This document shows, piece after piece, positions 21,870-34,204 of a stretch of 64,000 bases of DNA. Under the pieces are notes generated by a model, which saw nothing but the letters and a program-made list of their open reading frames with translations, ran no database searches and had not been told where the DNA came from. This DNA is from Cinnamomum chago. Taxonomy: Eukaryota > Streptophyta > Magnoliopsida > Laurales > Lauraceae. The first letter of the stretch is position 1. Each line of letters opens with the position of its first letter. Location: assembly GCA_038049695.1 (NCBI GenBank), contig CP142457.1, positions 58,648,501 through 58,712,500 on the forward strand, in the 5' to 3' direction. The position numbers were made by a program, and so were the translations under genes.

Positions 21870-23850
21870 CTCCACTTTTATGATCAGGATACTCCCTCTA
21901 CACTCACTATTCACTATATGCTCAACCTCTTCTACCCCTAGGGCAGTTTGATACACATGTAATCTATAGTACTTATGGTTGGATTGAATTTCAGCAAAAC
22001 CATAGTTAAAAGATTGTTAAACTTTGAGACTATTAAATTAATAATTAATATAATTTGATGACGTTGAATCTTTCCTAACCCTCTATTTATTATGAGGTCT
22101 TTCAATCCCCACACTGCAAATGATAGACAAGCATCTAGGTGGGTGGGTGCGGCGGAACTCCCCAACGATGGCATATTTCCTTGGCATATTTCCTTGTTCT
22201 GCCCTGCTAGGTAAGTCTCACTCCATGGACAGCATAAAAACAGTATGCATTTTCACAGATGAGAAAATTTCATTTCGCCCTGATCCATGTAAATGTGGAA
22301 AGCTTTTTCTTTTCTAGGAAATAGTTTGGCTGAAACCTACTTTTCTTGCAATATACTTATTTTCCAATTGCATGGATATGTGCCTCTACATCTACGTGGA
22401 AATATCGAAGTTCTTTTTTTTTTTTTTTTCTGCTAACGGAGGGTTCCCAATCCTTTGGACTGGTATTATTCCCTCCGTAGAAATATCGAAGTTCAATCCA
22501 ACGTTCATGGGCTACAGACACTACACCATACGTGGGTCACCAGAGCACACCAGAGCAGTGGTCACCATCATCGGTCTACCACAATAGGAGGGTCTGAGTC
22601 TGATCGCCATTAATGGTTTAATACCTGATAGCACTAACCTTTTACGTACAATAAAGTGGTGGGTGATGAATAATTTGCTAATCATCCCAACCACGGCTAA
22701 GACCTACTTAGAAAACAGAAATCAAAAGATCAACAGTGGCAGTGGACCCCCTAAACCCCTTTATCTACAATAGTTTATAGTTATCAAGTATAATATTGAT
22801 GCTTTGCTATATTCTTCTAAGAGGAACAGTCAGACAATTGGCATATTAGTGGTGATTTTTGTCAAACATAATGTATATTTTGGTATACTAAACATATCTT
22901 GTTATATATATAACGTCCATATGAGGTCCAGTTGTATTGGGCTCATCTCTGATTAGTCTACAACCTGAAAGCGAAGATCACATACTGTTATATATAATAT
23001 TGTCAACACCTCTTTTGGGCCCTATTTTATCAGTTCAGTCCCTCCACACTCAGTATATGCACAACCTCGACCACCCCACCTTCTTGAATTGGAACTCAAA
23101 ACTAGGCCCACCACCACCGTTAGATTGAATCTCAATAAAATCCATGGTTAAGAAATTGATAAAATCTGAGGCTTTTAAATTAAGAGTCAATATAATTTGA
23201 TGGGGCTGAATCTTGCCTATTTCTTTGTGCATGATGCATGGGATCTTTCTATCCCCCTATTGCCATTGACATCTAGGTTGGGCTTCACATCATGGACTGC
23301 ATAAAAATAGTATGCATCAGCTCATATAAGAAAATTGCCTTTCATCTTGATCCATTTCAATGTGAAACCTTTCTTGAACTAGTTTGACTGAAACCTACTT
23401 TGAGATACCTACCTTTTCTTGCAATATACTTATATTCCCATTGTATAGATATGTGTCTCCACATTTACGAGGAAATATCACACAGTTTCATTCCAACTTT
23501 CATGGGCAACAGCCACTACAACACGGGCCCACGGGTTAATATCATGAGTCTTACCACAATGGGAGGGTCTGACCAATGGTTTAGAACCCAGGGTTCCGAT
23601 AGCAGCACCAAGTGGCATTCATTCACCTTTTACCATAAAGTGGTGAGTGATGAATAATTTGCTAATCATCCTAATCATGGCTAAAGATCTACTTTTAAAA
23701 GATAACAGAAATCAAAAGATCAACAATGGCAGTGGACCCCATAAACCCTTTTATCTACTAGTTTATAGGTCTGAAGTATAATGTTGATGCTTTGCTATAG
23801 CCTTTTAAGAGACACCATAAGACAATAGGCATATTAGTGGTGTTTTTGTT
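21870..23850. repeat. diverged tandem segmental duplication, about 1 kb units
   Basis: 21870-22865 and 23030-23850 align in the same order with substitutions and indels. Shared blocks include AAATTA..AGTCAATATAATTTGATG, GACAGCATAAAAACAGTATGCAT / GACTGCATAAAAATAGTATGCAT, TTGCAATATACTTAT, AAGTGGTGAGTGATGAATAATTTGCTAATCATCC, ACAGAAATCAAAAGATCAAC and GGCATATTAGTGGTG. The offset between units is about 1.0-1.15 kb. Neither unit shows a coding frame. Divergence suggests an old duplication. Confidence 0.8.
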
Positions 23851-24131
23851 ACACATATATTAATGCTAGCCCAATCAAACCAAAGCATCTCTCTCTTTCA
23901 CACACACGCGTTCATAGCATTGCCGCCCTCTCCAAAAATATAGAAGGAAAAGGAATGCAAAGCGAACGTGTAGAAGAATCATCTGCTTTCTATTCTACCA
24001 GTATTTGCGATTTGACATAATGTTCCCATGTTGTAAAAACCATGGTGCTTCGTATTTCTCTTCAACTAGGAAGTATTAGATACCATGAAGAAGATGGGTG
24101 GATGTTTCCATCCCTACACTCTACTCCCACG

Positions 24132-24418
24132 TAGGGGAGTAGATACCTTATTCGACCTGTGAACTCGAGTCAAAATTAACATGGTGTCTGATATTTTTGA
24201 CTTGATTAATAAATGGGTTGGGTTTGGGTTGAGTTATTTCTCCATATTTGACCCATAAATCTGTTGATCCCAAGCCAACCAGACTAATTTCACTTTTTTG
24301 GCTAATCCAACCCAAACCCTACTTGTTAAGTAGGGTTTAGGTTCACATCCAACCTGATTGATAAACGGGTAGCGTTAGGGTCAGTCCTACCTGACCTATT
24401 TGACTCATTGTCACCCTA
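24132..24418. mobile_element. possible hAT-type MITE
   Basis: Begins TAGGGGAGTAG and ends TTGTCACCCTA, short imperfect terminal inverted repeats. The inside is full of GGGTTGGGTTTGGGTT and ACCCAAACCC words, as in plant hAT-derived MITEs. The flanks CTCCCACG and CTCTCACT are only a weak 8-bp duplication, so the boundaries are uncertain. Confidence 0.45.
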
Positions 24419-24987
24419 CTCTCTCACTTGAGCAACATCACCATATGCTATAGTGAAAAAGGAACTCATGGCGAATCTACAGATTGTATGATTTGACTCG
24501 AGGTTCGGATGCCTTACAACAGTGGAAGCTACACGCCCAGTTCAATCTCTCTGCCGGTTATATGGACGGAGTAATTGAATCAATACACCATGCTAGAAAT
24601 GTTTATTAGTACGAACTTTCTCATGCTAAATCTGCTTCACTTTCTAGTTCCACAGATTTATTCCATGATTAATGCCGCATGATGATTTTGGGTGAGATCA
24701 GCTATGGATTCCCATTAATCTCCAACCGTCGAAAGAGATCTGTTTAAAAGGAGAAGGGTGAGGATAAAGGAGGAAAAATAAATGCTCAAGTTGACAGCTT
24801 AAAGCAATCATGATGTGATTTGGAGAACTTAATCTTGCTTTGTGGTCACTTATTCTGGGATGAACTTTAGAGGGTCCCATTAGCTAGCGTCTATAAAATT
24901 AGTGTTGGATTTGAGAAGTAGTGAGAAGGGAAAGCCTAAGGCAGGTGGGGGAGGGATACAGGGAGAGCCCTCAAAGCTTAGTGAGTG

Positions 24988-27683
24988 ATGGAGGAGAGCA
25001 ACTGTGGAGAATGGAAGCCTGTTTTTGCAATGGTTGCTGTTGATGTGGCTTTTGCTATTGTAAATATACTTCTCAAGAGAGTACTAGATGAGGGTATGAG
25101 CCATCTTGTTCTGGTCACCTATAGACAAGCAATTGCAACTGTTTTCATAGCCCCCATTGCTTACTTCAGGGAAAGGTACAACAAACCATGGTCCATTGAT
25201 TATCAATTTCCATATTGCTCTATTTGCTTCTGCACAAAACCAATCCAATGGATGCATGAAACTGTTTGTTAATGACAACGACCACTGTTTTGCCTCAAAT
25301 GTTAGAAATTAACCTTAGTCATTTTGGAAAGAAAAATAAAAATAAAAGATCCAACTCATAGATTTATAGTTTTTATCTTATGTCATGGGCCAATGGAAGA
25401 TTTTGCTGAGGTGCACAATCCATGATATATTTGCAAGTGCAAACATATGGAAAAAAAGAAAAGAAAAGAAAAGGTGTGACACTACATAAAGAATTTTGCA
25501 AGTACTAACAAGCAACATCTAAACCTTATGAGCACTTTCTTCAAAAAATCATTTTCCAATTGTTACATGTGCTGAGCGATCCTTACCAGATAAAGAACAT
25601 CAATGCCAAATAATCATAGATATCATCCAGTGGATATTCAACTGCAAATTGACCACCAAGAAGATGATTGGATTGTCTGATTGCGTTCCTATCTTGAGAG
25701 GACCCGCCATAAATTAGATGCGAGAGTGCTGTATTATGGTTCCCTCTTATACTGGATATACATGGCCTAAACGAGCTGTGGATTCACTTGGGATGTCCAG
25801 TGTCGAGCATATGTCCACATTCTAGCTGTGCAACAGGCAAGGCAGAGCACAAAATTTGAACTCACGTGGACCGAATTTCAAATGAGTCCATCATCATCTG
25901 ATCACACATATAAGATAATAAGTGTGTCCAGAAAGACTCTTCACGCCAATAAGATAATAAGTGTGTCCAGAAAGACTCTTCACGCCAATAAGATAATAAG
26001 TGTGTCCAGAAAGACTCTTCACGGATATGGAGTAAACTTTTTTTGTAAAGTAGTATTCAGTACTTGTGGAAACAGCCTCTCCGCTTGCGTGGATAAGGCT
26101 GCGTACATCTTACCCTCCCCAGACCCCAGAGCGGCGGGAGCCTGGTACACTTGGCTGCCCTTTCAACCGCATTTCTATTTTCATGTCATTTTCTACTATG
26201 CACAAATCACTTCAAATATTCATGTACCTTTTCCAGCTCCATTCTCAAGCCACTTGCTAATAATGGCCATGACCCATCTCATGGCCCACGCCCATGAGGG
26301 TTGATCATCGATTCTTAGTCATAGTGTTTATTGCAGGAAAACTCGACCGAAGTTCACAGCTCGGATTTTTTGGCACCTTTTCGTAAGTGCATTAATTGGG
26401 TAAGTTACATGTGTAGTAGATCTATGAACTTATGTTCTTCTCAATTTTCCTTTTATTTTGGCGCGTTTTCGTAAGTGCATTAATTGGGTAAGTTACATCA
26501 GTGTAGATCTGTGCATTTTTGTTCTTCTCAATATATATTCCCTTTTTCTAAGCTTTGGATTTGGTACAAAACCTTGTTGGCAATTTTTCAGAGCGACACT
26601 CACTCAGTATCTTTTCCTCCTTGGAATTGAGTACACTTCTGCTACCTTCTCATGTGCCTTCATCAACATGGTTCCCGTAGTTACATTTCTAATGGCTCTA
26701 CCTTTCGGGTATGTAGTGTATATTAATCCAGGCCATAAGACCATCTGATCTATCAGTAAATCAACCACTTGGTTTGTATAAAATCTCTCTTTCTAAAGCA
26801 TGTAATACCTGTACAGCTTAGAGACTGCAAACCTGAAGAACAAAGCAGGAAGAGGGAAGGTGTTGGGTACTGTATTGTGTGTAGCAGGTGCAATGTTGTT
26901 GACTTTCTATAAAGGAATACCACTAACCAACACTTCTCATTCTCAAGCTGTGGCCTATTCAAACCAACCCAACAGCTCGGTTTCCAACCAAAGGGCTCAT
27001 AAATGGACTATTGGCTCCATTGCTCTACTGGGGGGTTGCCTCTGTTGGTCCTCGTGGTTCCTTCTTCAGGCAAAGATAGGAAAGGCATTCCCTGCACCTT
27101 ATTCAAGCACCACTGTGATATCCTTCTTGAGCTGCCTTCAAACGTCCACTCTCGGCTTGGCCATAAAAACAGATGTTTCCAATTGGGCTCTCAGGGGAAC
27201 ATTCCACATTGCAACAGTCATCTATGCTGTAAGTAAGCCAGTACTTCCATGTAGAATATAGTTCATTTGTTTGGGCAAGTGAGTAGGAAGTGAGTTTAGT
27301 ACTCGGTGAGTGCAGGGCATGATAGGCTCGGGCTTGTGCTATGTGGTCATGTCTTGGTGTGTTGAGAAAAGGGGTCCGGTCTTCACTGCAGCTTTCAGCC
27401 CTCTCATTCAGATAATTGTGGCTATCATCGATGTCTCAATTTTACATGAACAGCTTCACTTGGGAAGGTGAGTGTGCATTGCTGACCCCAGAGTTATGAG
27501 CCGAGTCGGCGGGTTTTGAGTAGTGTAACTAACCTTTCTCTTCACTTTGTTCTGAACAGTGTTTTGGGATCTTTCTTTGTGATCATTGGGCTTTATGTTC
27601 TGTTATGGGGCAAGAGCTTGGAGGAGAAAAACTCCATCACCAAACCGGTTCAGGTGATCGATGAGTCGTCCGAGCCGGCATGA
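24988..27683 (+). CDS. WAT1-related protein (EamA/nodulin-21-like transporter)
   Basis: Six exons: 24988-25175, 26337-26399, 26592-26708, 26817-27228, 27316-27467 and 27560-27683. All junctions are GT-AG and keep phase, giving 351 residues, normal for the family. The protein has about ten hydrophobic helices in two EamA repeats. Typical segments are EWKPVFAMVAVDVAFAIVN, LVTYRQAIATVFIAPIAYF, GATLTQYLFLLGIEYTSATF, FINMVPVVTFLMALPF, KWTIGSIALLGGCLCWSSWF, GLCYVVMSWCVEKRGPVFTA and VLGSFFVIIGLYVLLWGK. Family members are membrane transporters of the vacuole or plasma membrane. Arabidopsis WAT1 exports auxin from the vacuole, but the substrate of this paralogue cannot be read from sequence. Intron 1 is 1.16 kb and holds a 39-bp triple repeat and an Au-SINE. 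Intron 2 contains a duplicated copy of the exon 2 donor region. The first ATG is 24988. Confidence 0.93.
25912..26023. repeat. 39-bp tandem repeat, three copies, in WAT1 intron 1
   Basis: The unit AAGATAATAAGTGTGTCCAG... occurs at 25912-25950 and 25951-25989, with a third slightly shorter copy to about 26023. The copies are essentially identical, so the expansion is recent. Being 13 codons long, it yields an open but meaningless repetitive frame. Confidence 0.93.
26060..26170 (+). mobile_element. Au-SINE 3' part
   Basis: Contains the conserved Au-SINE words GGAAACAGCCTCTCCGC, GGATAAGGCTGCGTACATC, CCCAGACCCCAGAGCGGCGG, GAGCCTGGTACACTTGG and GCTGCCCTTT in the order seen in this plant-wide SINE family. 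The tRNA-like 5' half is not recognisable, so the copy is 5'-truncated or eroded. It lies in intron 1 of the WAT1-related gene in sense orientation. Confidence 0.82.
26365..26540 (+). repeat. 88-bp tandem duplication of WAT1 exon 2 end and donor site
   Basis: TTTTCGTAAGTGCATTAATTG plus the following GGTAAGTTACAT occurs at 26378 and again at 26466, a period of 88 bp. Each copy ends with TTCTTCTCAAT plus T/A-rich DNA. The first copy is the true end of exon 2 with its donor at 26400. The second repeats the coding end and a second GTAAGT donor but has no evident acceptor. Confidence 0.88.
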
Positions 27684-30600
27684 ACATGTCACGTTGCATC
27701 TGTGCTATCAACTTCACAGCTCAATCCGAGATTTATTACTTTTGATGTTTGATGTATCATCAATCTCAAAGGGCGATTGAATTTATTCCAACTGCAACAT
27801 AACTTATAACGAATGATGAATCCAAGTGCACTTTACAGCATTTAGGCTGTAAATTAATTGATTGCTTTGTATGAGACTACCAGCTAATTAGTCCAGGAAC
27901 TTTCTCCAAGTTGGCATTTTATTCTGTACTGGGGGTGGACAGATGGGCACTGGACCTATTGTAAGCCTGCAAGAACATGTTAATCGCCAAATCTAAGATT
28001 ATTTAATGGACAAGTAATAAATGTATTGGGAGCTTTTATGTCAATATCTTTTTGATAGCCTTTTTCTTTTTCTAATTAAGTTTCCAAAGTCTTAAAATCA
28101 GATGGCTACATATGTCTGAGGCTCCAATGTCAATTGTCGTTTTATTGGCGAACCCATAGATTGAGTTACAATAAGAGATGAAGTTACAAAACCATTAAAA
28201 TCGGAGGCCCTGAGATCAAGAGTTAGGATCATCTTATTAAAATGATATTTGGCCAACCTATAATTCACACCGTACCTTTCTTATTCGATCCCCCTAACTC
28301 TACAAGCACATTCTTTTAGAGTACACCTTGTACAACATTCTTATAGGGGAGTGCTGATAGGTCGGGCCAGTCCGAGGCCTGCATTAGGTTGGATTTGATA
28401 TCTATTTTGGGCGTGTGGGTTTTAATGGGCCTAATTTTATGACATGTTTGATAGGCCAGGCCTGGCCCAACATATGCTTTTAGGCCCCCCTAACCCGACA
28501 TATTTCACACACAGTTGTACAAAGTTTTGCAAATGGGCTGGATCTGGCTCTCACTACTGGGCTCATGGGAAGGACCAGCTGGGAATGAACTTCCCAACGT
28601 GCTTTTAAAAAGTAAACCTGAATTTATGCCATAGCCTTCTTTAATCAATAATTAAAGAAAGACATGCATGTACAGAATCATGAGAATCATGTGAAATCCA
28701 GTAGTGCTCATCACTGAGGCCTATTTATTAAAATTTAAACCATGCAAAATAAATGTGACTCTTATAATGGCAGCCAAATTTCAGTTCATTCAAAGTTGCT
28801 CTTGCCATCAAATTATTCGTGATAAATAAGCTAGACTTCCAGCCCGGACTTATAAAAAGTACTTACCCTCAGTTTGCTGAACATACATAAACAAAAACAG
28901 AGAGGTCGATCCTTCAAAAAAAAAAAAAAAAAAAAAAAAGGAGTTGAGGTGGTGTTTGATTTTATTTTCCTGATTAGTGTGGCTATGTTTGATTCTGAGG
29001 TTCATTCTTATGCTTTTATGAGTCGTGACATTGATCTTTGTATTGCTGGATTTTGGAAAAAAGAATTGGAAATTTAATCTTGTTAGAGTTCCATGCCCTC
29101 TTAAAAATGAGAAAAATAAAAAATAAAAAATACCTTACTGATATGGGGCAAGAGCCTGAAGGTTGCATTTGTGAGACCAGAGGATTCCACAGTAGAAAAA
29201 AGTGATATGGTCTTCATGCAGCCCACTGTCACGTTGTTTGGTGCAACATATTTTGTGTGCGAGAGAAGAAAAATAAGGAATCGATTTCCTTAATAGAGAG
29301 AATTTCGATTTGGGAATAAGAATGCATGAATCCTCTCTTTAGAAAGAAAGAAAAAATAAGAATTCGTAAAGCAGAAGAATATATTCTTCTAGTTGAGCAA
29401 GCAAGCCCATAAAGACCCCTGCTATACATGCGTATTGCTGATTGACTTGATTCGCTGGTGGTGTGGGAGAGGTGATCTCAAGACGTTGGCCAATTTTTAA
29501 AACCATAGTCGGCAATGATGAGGATTCACTGTCTCACCACAAACATGACAGTATGTTCTTCCTCCAGCCGGCCACAGCACTAAAAAAAAAAAAGGCACTG
29601 ATTTAGACTAAACCAACCTTTTGATTATTAAGACCAAAACAAAGATACTTCAAGCGACATTGCTTTACAACTCTTGTCAAGGATTCTTCACTGTTTCAAC
29701 TTACTCTCTGTGACAGGGATAATATATTTATCCTTTTTTTTTTGTCACTTCCAACCGCATCACAATCAAAACCATCAAAATTGTCACCGATGACAGTCCA
29801 AAAGGAACTTGTCCTTCCTTGAATCAGTTTTTTATTCTTATTTTACAAATGGAATATATGATCTGTAGAGGATTTGGACTCCTTCCAGCACACTTAACTC
29901 TGTGATGTTGTTTTTTTTTTTTTTTTACCCAAAAAAAAAAAAAAAGCACTCTATGATGTTAGTCATTTAAAAAAGAAAAAACTCTATGATGATGTTAGTC
30001 ATAACAGTGAGGACTACTCCACCATGGGTGTTTTTCTCTTGCAAACCCAAAGAGGCCACGTGGCATGTTGGTGTTAGTTTTTCAAGATTAGGAAAATAAG
30101 AAAACAAGTGTGTTACTCCTGTAGTTTTCAGAGTTATGAATCGTCTGATCACATTGGTAAAAGTCTCTTTTATATATTTTCTTGTTTCACAAGATAGGAT
30201 AGACAAATCTGAGCTTTTCAAAGAATTCTTTCATGTGGGTTTAGTGAAATATTAGGTTCAATTTGAAAAACTTTAGTTAAGACTTGGAACTCATCTGCAT
30301 AGCATGATTTTTTAAATACGGTTTGAGACACTATCAATTAAAGTTCAAATCTTCACATATGAACTGCTGGTATATTAATACGGAAGATCTTTAAATAAGG
30401 CCTTAAGTTTTTGTCTTATTTTAAAAAAAATGACACATGTTTCAAAAAAATTTAATTTAATTCCTAAATTTTTCAGTAAGTTTTCAATTAAGGACATCCG
30501 GTCATTTAAAGGTATTTTCTGGCGAATTTTTCTCTCAATATTTTAAAAATATCCAAATTACAATTTATTTAAAGCCATGAGCCCTTGACATAATTTCAGC

Positions 30601-31195
30601 AACCACTACAATGCTACATGCAACCGATCATTGTGGGAACACTTGTTGTCCTTTATCACCGTGATGACGCTGGTGAAGGAAATAAAAAAAATATAGAAGA
30701 AAAGAATGGAAAGTTTTATTGAAATGAAGGGTAATTTGGGTATTTTAAAAAAATTTGGGAAAAAGTTGCTGAAAAATAGTTTTAAATGGACCGATGTCCT
30801 TAATTGAAAACTTTCTGAAAAACTTAGAGACTAATTTGAATAGTTTTAAAACTTATGTCCTTTTTTTAAGTAAGGCATAAACTTAAAACCTTTTTGGAGA
30901 ATTTTTCATATATACTTTCTTTTGGTCCTTTTCTAATCAAATAAGGAGTATTAAAAACTGAAAAGAAATAAAACTTCAAGTCTTTATTATTATTATTATT
31001 ATTGTTATTTTATATTAAAGAAAATGACAACATTGAATGAGAAATTGGTGTTGATGGAGTTTACTATATTGTAATTTCGAGCCAATAAGTAGAAAATCAA
31101 CTTTGCTCATGGCCAATCTCTTCTTACATATACAACTCAGCTTTCATCATCAGCAGGAGGGGAGGGGAGAGAGGGAGAGAGAGAATTGTAAACAT

Positions 31196-31240
<45 letters not shown>

Positions 31241-31302
31241 CATGCAAGTAATCGCATATCCATAATACTTAAAAAAGAGTAAATTCAGTCCTTCCCTTCC
31301 CA
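27684..31302. other. intergenic, no gene seen
   Basis: Only short frames without family resemblance. 28355-28500 carries GGGCC/AGGCC words like other MITE-like patches. Poly-A tracts lie at 28917-28939 and 29930-29945. 29275-29350 is one of three loosely similar copies of a GAGAGGATTTC..CCTCTCTT word pair (others at 36055-36115 and 59070-59135). Confidence 0.5.
31199..31236. repeat. (AT)n microsatellite
   Basis: About 19 AT units just downstream of the stop codon of the minus-strand gene at 31303. Confidence 0.95.
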
Positions 31303-31770
31303 TCACTTCTTTTCTCCATCCAATGGTTGCTCGTTTTTGGACTCCTTCCCCTTGTGCTTTTCCATGACCTCCTCACCATAATCAGAAACAACTATGTGAA
31401 TGCCAGGGTCTTTTGAGTTGTGGCTCCCTCCCAGCATGATCGAATTGTTCACAGCCTGATAATTGCTATTAGCATAGGTCCCAAGCGTCTCTTGCATCTC
31501 TTGATCCTCTGTCAACGTGCCACGCCCATCCAGTTTGTCCTTCAGATCGGCTTTCATGGTGGCGCCGGTGTTGTTGCCTGCAAGAGTGATGATTCCAATG
31601 CTAGGCTCATCGACTTCGTCGTCTTGGAGGCTGTGGCTCGAACCATGTTTGGTCGTGGAGTGAAGTTGGGTGAGTCTATTTGTGAGGGTCAAGATCATGT
31701 TGCGGATCTCGCGGTCGAAACTTCTCTGGTTGTCTTCTTCAGACTTGGAGGTGGATCCCATTTTGTGCAT
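31303..31770 (-). CDS. conserved plant protein of unknown function
   Basis: Single exon, 155 codons, ATG at 31770 (a second Met, giving MGSTSKSEEDNQRSFDREIR, at 31761 is also possible). I recognise the segment order from a family of small acidic angiosperm proteins without an assigned function. The order is an N-terminal RSFDREIRNMILTLTNRLTQLH helix, IGIITLAGNNTGATMK in the middle, TLGTYANSNYQAVNNSIMLG, then DPGIHIVVSDY and a Lys/Glu-rich tail. There is no signal peptide, membrane segment or known catalytic motif. The first 40 residues could form an amphipathic helix. The gene stands alone on this strand and the function is not known to me. Confidence 0.82.
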   Translation of the reverse strand: MHKMGSTSKSEEDNQRSFDREIRNMILTLTNRLTQLHSTTKHGSSHSLQDDEVDEPSIGIITLAGNNTGATMKADLKDKLDGRGTLTEDQEMQETLGTYANSNYQAVNNSIMLGGSHNSKDPGIHIVVSDYGEEVMEKHKGKESKNEQPLDGEKK

Positions 31771-34204
31771 GGTGTTGAAGATATATGGGTTTGAGTTTGA
31801 AATTTTAGAGTGTGTGAAGTTTGTGTTATTGGGGATGGATTTATAAGGACTTGTAAAAGGAATTGTCTTGTATGCAAAATGAAGGAAGGAATATATGGTT
31901 CCCTAAAGAGAAATAAAGAAGGAAGAACCATAGATTAATTCTTTGTGAAGGGGTGAAGGAAAGGATCACTTGAAGGGGTTGGTCAAGCTTTCATGTGCTT
32001 GACCAGGGCTTTGTTACCTTTTGTGAAGAAGAAACTAGAGCTAGTAATGATCACTGAAAACACAGTGACAAGTAGGGATGGCTCCTTCTATAAACCCCTT
32101 TTATTATGAATTTTCAAGAATCTAAATACCAAGAAGGCAATACAGAAGTAGTCCCAGCTCCCAACTGACTACTATCAGTGATCCCCAATCCCTACTATTA
32201 TAAAAGAGGAACATATGACTTTCAAAATGTGCTGGTTTTTTTTTTCTTTATTAAAAGAAAGCATGGATTATGGTTGCTGTTAATTGGTATGGCTCAATAG
32301 AAGTAAAGACGTCTTGGTTAAACGGACCCCTGTATTGCCCAAGTTATACCTTAATTAGAAGTAAGCAAGCCTGTAGGTCTAGTATGATTAAGAAGTAGTG
32401 TTTGGGTGTAACAGGGTTTGAGGCTGATATTATAAATAAAGATTCAGAGTTTTTAGGATGCACAACCTCTTTTGATTGCATAGTGAATTCTCCCGTCTTC
32501 TCGTGGACGTAGGCCAAAAGCCGAACCACGTAAATTTCTGTATTTTCGTTGTGCGTGATTGATCTCTTCTCGTGGGCCCTAGATCACAACAGTTGCTAAT
32601 CCGGTTCTATTTTATACACAAGAAAATGATATTCAATTAATTTTTTCTGCAAATTATTGATTGTGTTAACATCAAAAACTATACTTCTGTAACTATGTTG
32701 TGACTTTTTTTTTCTTTACTTCAGTTCCAAGGTCTTTTATTCATTGGCTATATAGTTTCTGTCCCGTTTATCAACCTATGACAAGCTCCGTAGAACATTG
32801 GTTTTGATTCTGCAATGATTTGATTTGCACTTTCACTCTCTTTCAATATAAAAAGATGCATCCCATAAATTTCGATCAATATCATGTAGAGCACCAGGTT
32901 GGCATTAATGTTTGTGAACCATACACTTCAGTCTTTGTAGATAAACATTTCAATTTTAAAGTCTTTTGGGGTCTTTTACTGGTCAGAAATGTACGGGAGT
33001 TCTCATGGTATTCCCATACGTTACAGCACAGCTCTGGTATCATCTGCTCAGTGCAGATTTGAAATTCAATTTCTTATTTCTAATTTACCTCCATACATGT
33101 GATAGTGCAAAATCCAAACCGTCCATATGGCGGCAGTATAGCGTAGATGGATGCCTATGATAGAAGTGCCAGTGATGACTGATGAGGCAATTCTTGCCTT
33201 CACTGATGTGCTCTTCCCCTTTCAATGCAGGCCATGGATTTCTCTGTCTCATAGTTTGGTTTTGGGCCATGTACTGAGCAATGATTTTCCGATCTCTGAC
33301 TTAAAACTCATTAGAGGGATACCAGACCAGATGGAGAATATGGATTCAACCATACAATTGAGTCCATATCCTCTGATGATGCTATTACATGTAATCGTGT
33401 AACACAAGCATAGAACTCCTTCATGGGGCCTACAAAGAGATAAACCAAACCATTGAAGATGAATGTCATTCACTCCCCTCAAGTTTCAATTCAAAATCAA
33501 TGGGTTTCACAGTATGATTGAGAACCATGATTGGAAATGTAATTGACACCACTTTAGCACCAATATTACATCAATGCCCGGTCATGTTTCCATCATAATG
33601 TTCAATCGGATGGTGGGATCCAATCTTTTTGAACTGAAATGCAACGATATATCGGTGGAGGGGATCTGATTAATCTTGAACGGCCTGAATTATCTCTTTA
33701 TGGGCCCCAAGATGGACTTTCAAAAACGTGTTACAGTGTTCTCATGTGATAGAGGATGGGGACTCTCTTGAGATTAGCATGAGGAAACAAAGTTGGCCTT
33801 GGAATCCAGTGGTTAAAGATTATGTTTTTAACATGATCGATCTTTCCTTAGCAAACTAATACGTTGTTCTTTACTTCAATTGAACGATACTATGAGGTGA
33901 AAATTGGAGAGCGGGGTTATATTCCAAAGGGGAAAAAATATTTCTCATCACTTCACCTAGTGAGATGATCTCAAAGGCAATTACTTAATGCCGGCAGGAA
34001 GCATAAATATGATAAACAAGAAAAGCATTGTGGCCATAGAAGATGTATGAGTTTAATCAGTCATGTGATCATAACAGTGAAAAAAAAATAAAAAAACTCA
34101 AAAGACTTAAATGAGTTAAAATGCGAATTAGATCCATGTCTGGTTGCAGACTCAACATTCTCATGTTCTGGTAACAACTCTCTCACATGGAAGCTAAGCT
34201 AAGC
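31771..34204. other. intergenic, no gene seen
   Basis: Presumed promoter of the minus-strand gene ending at 31770, then AT-rich DNA. Frames up to 83 codons near 33151 show no recognisable domain. Confidence 0.5.

Noticed and set aside
25912..26023. CRISPR-like array (three equal repeats)
   Set aside because: Units are directly adjacent with no spacers, in a plant intron. It is a simple tandem repeat.
25828..26304. 158-codon frame inside WAT1 intron 1
   Set aside because: Its middle is the 39-bp repeat and its end the Au-SINE. The true exons 1 and 2 flank it with correct splice sites.
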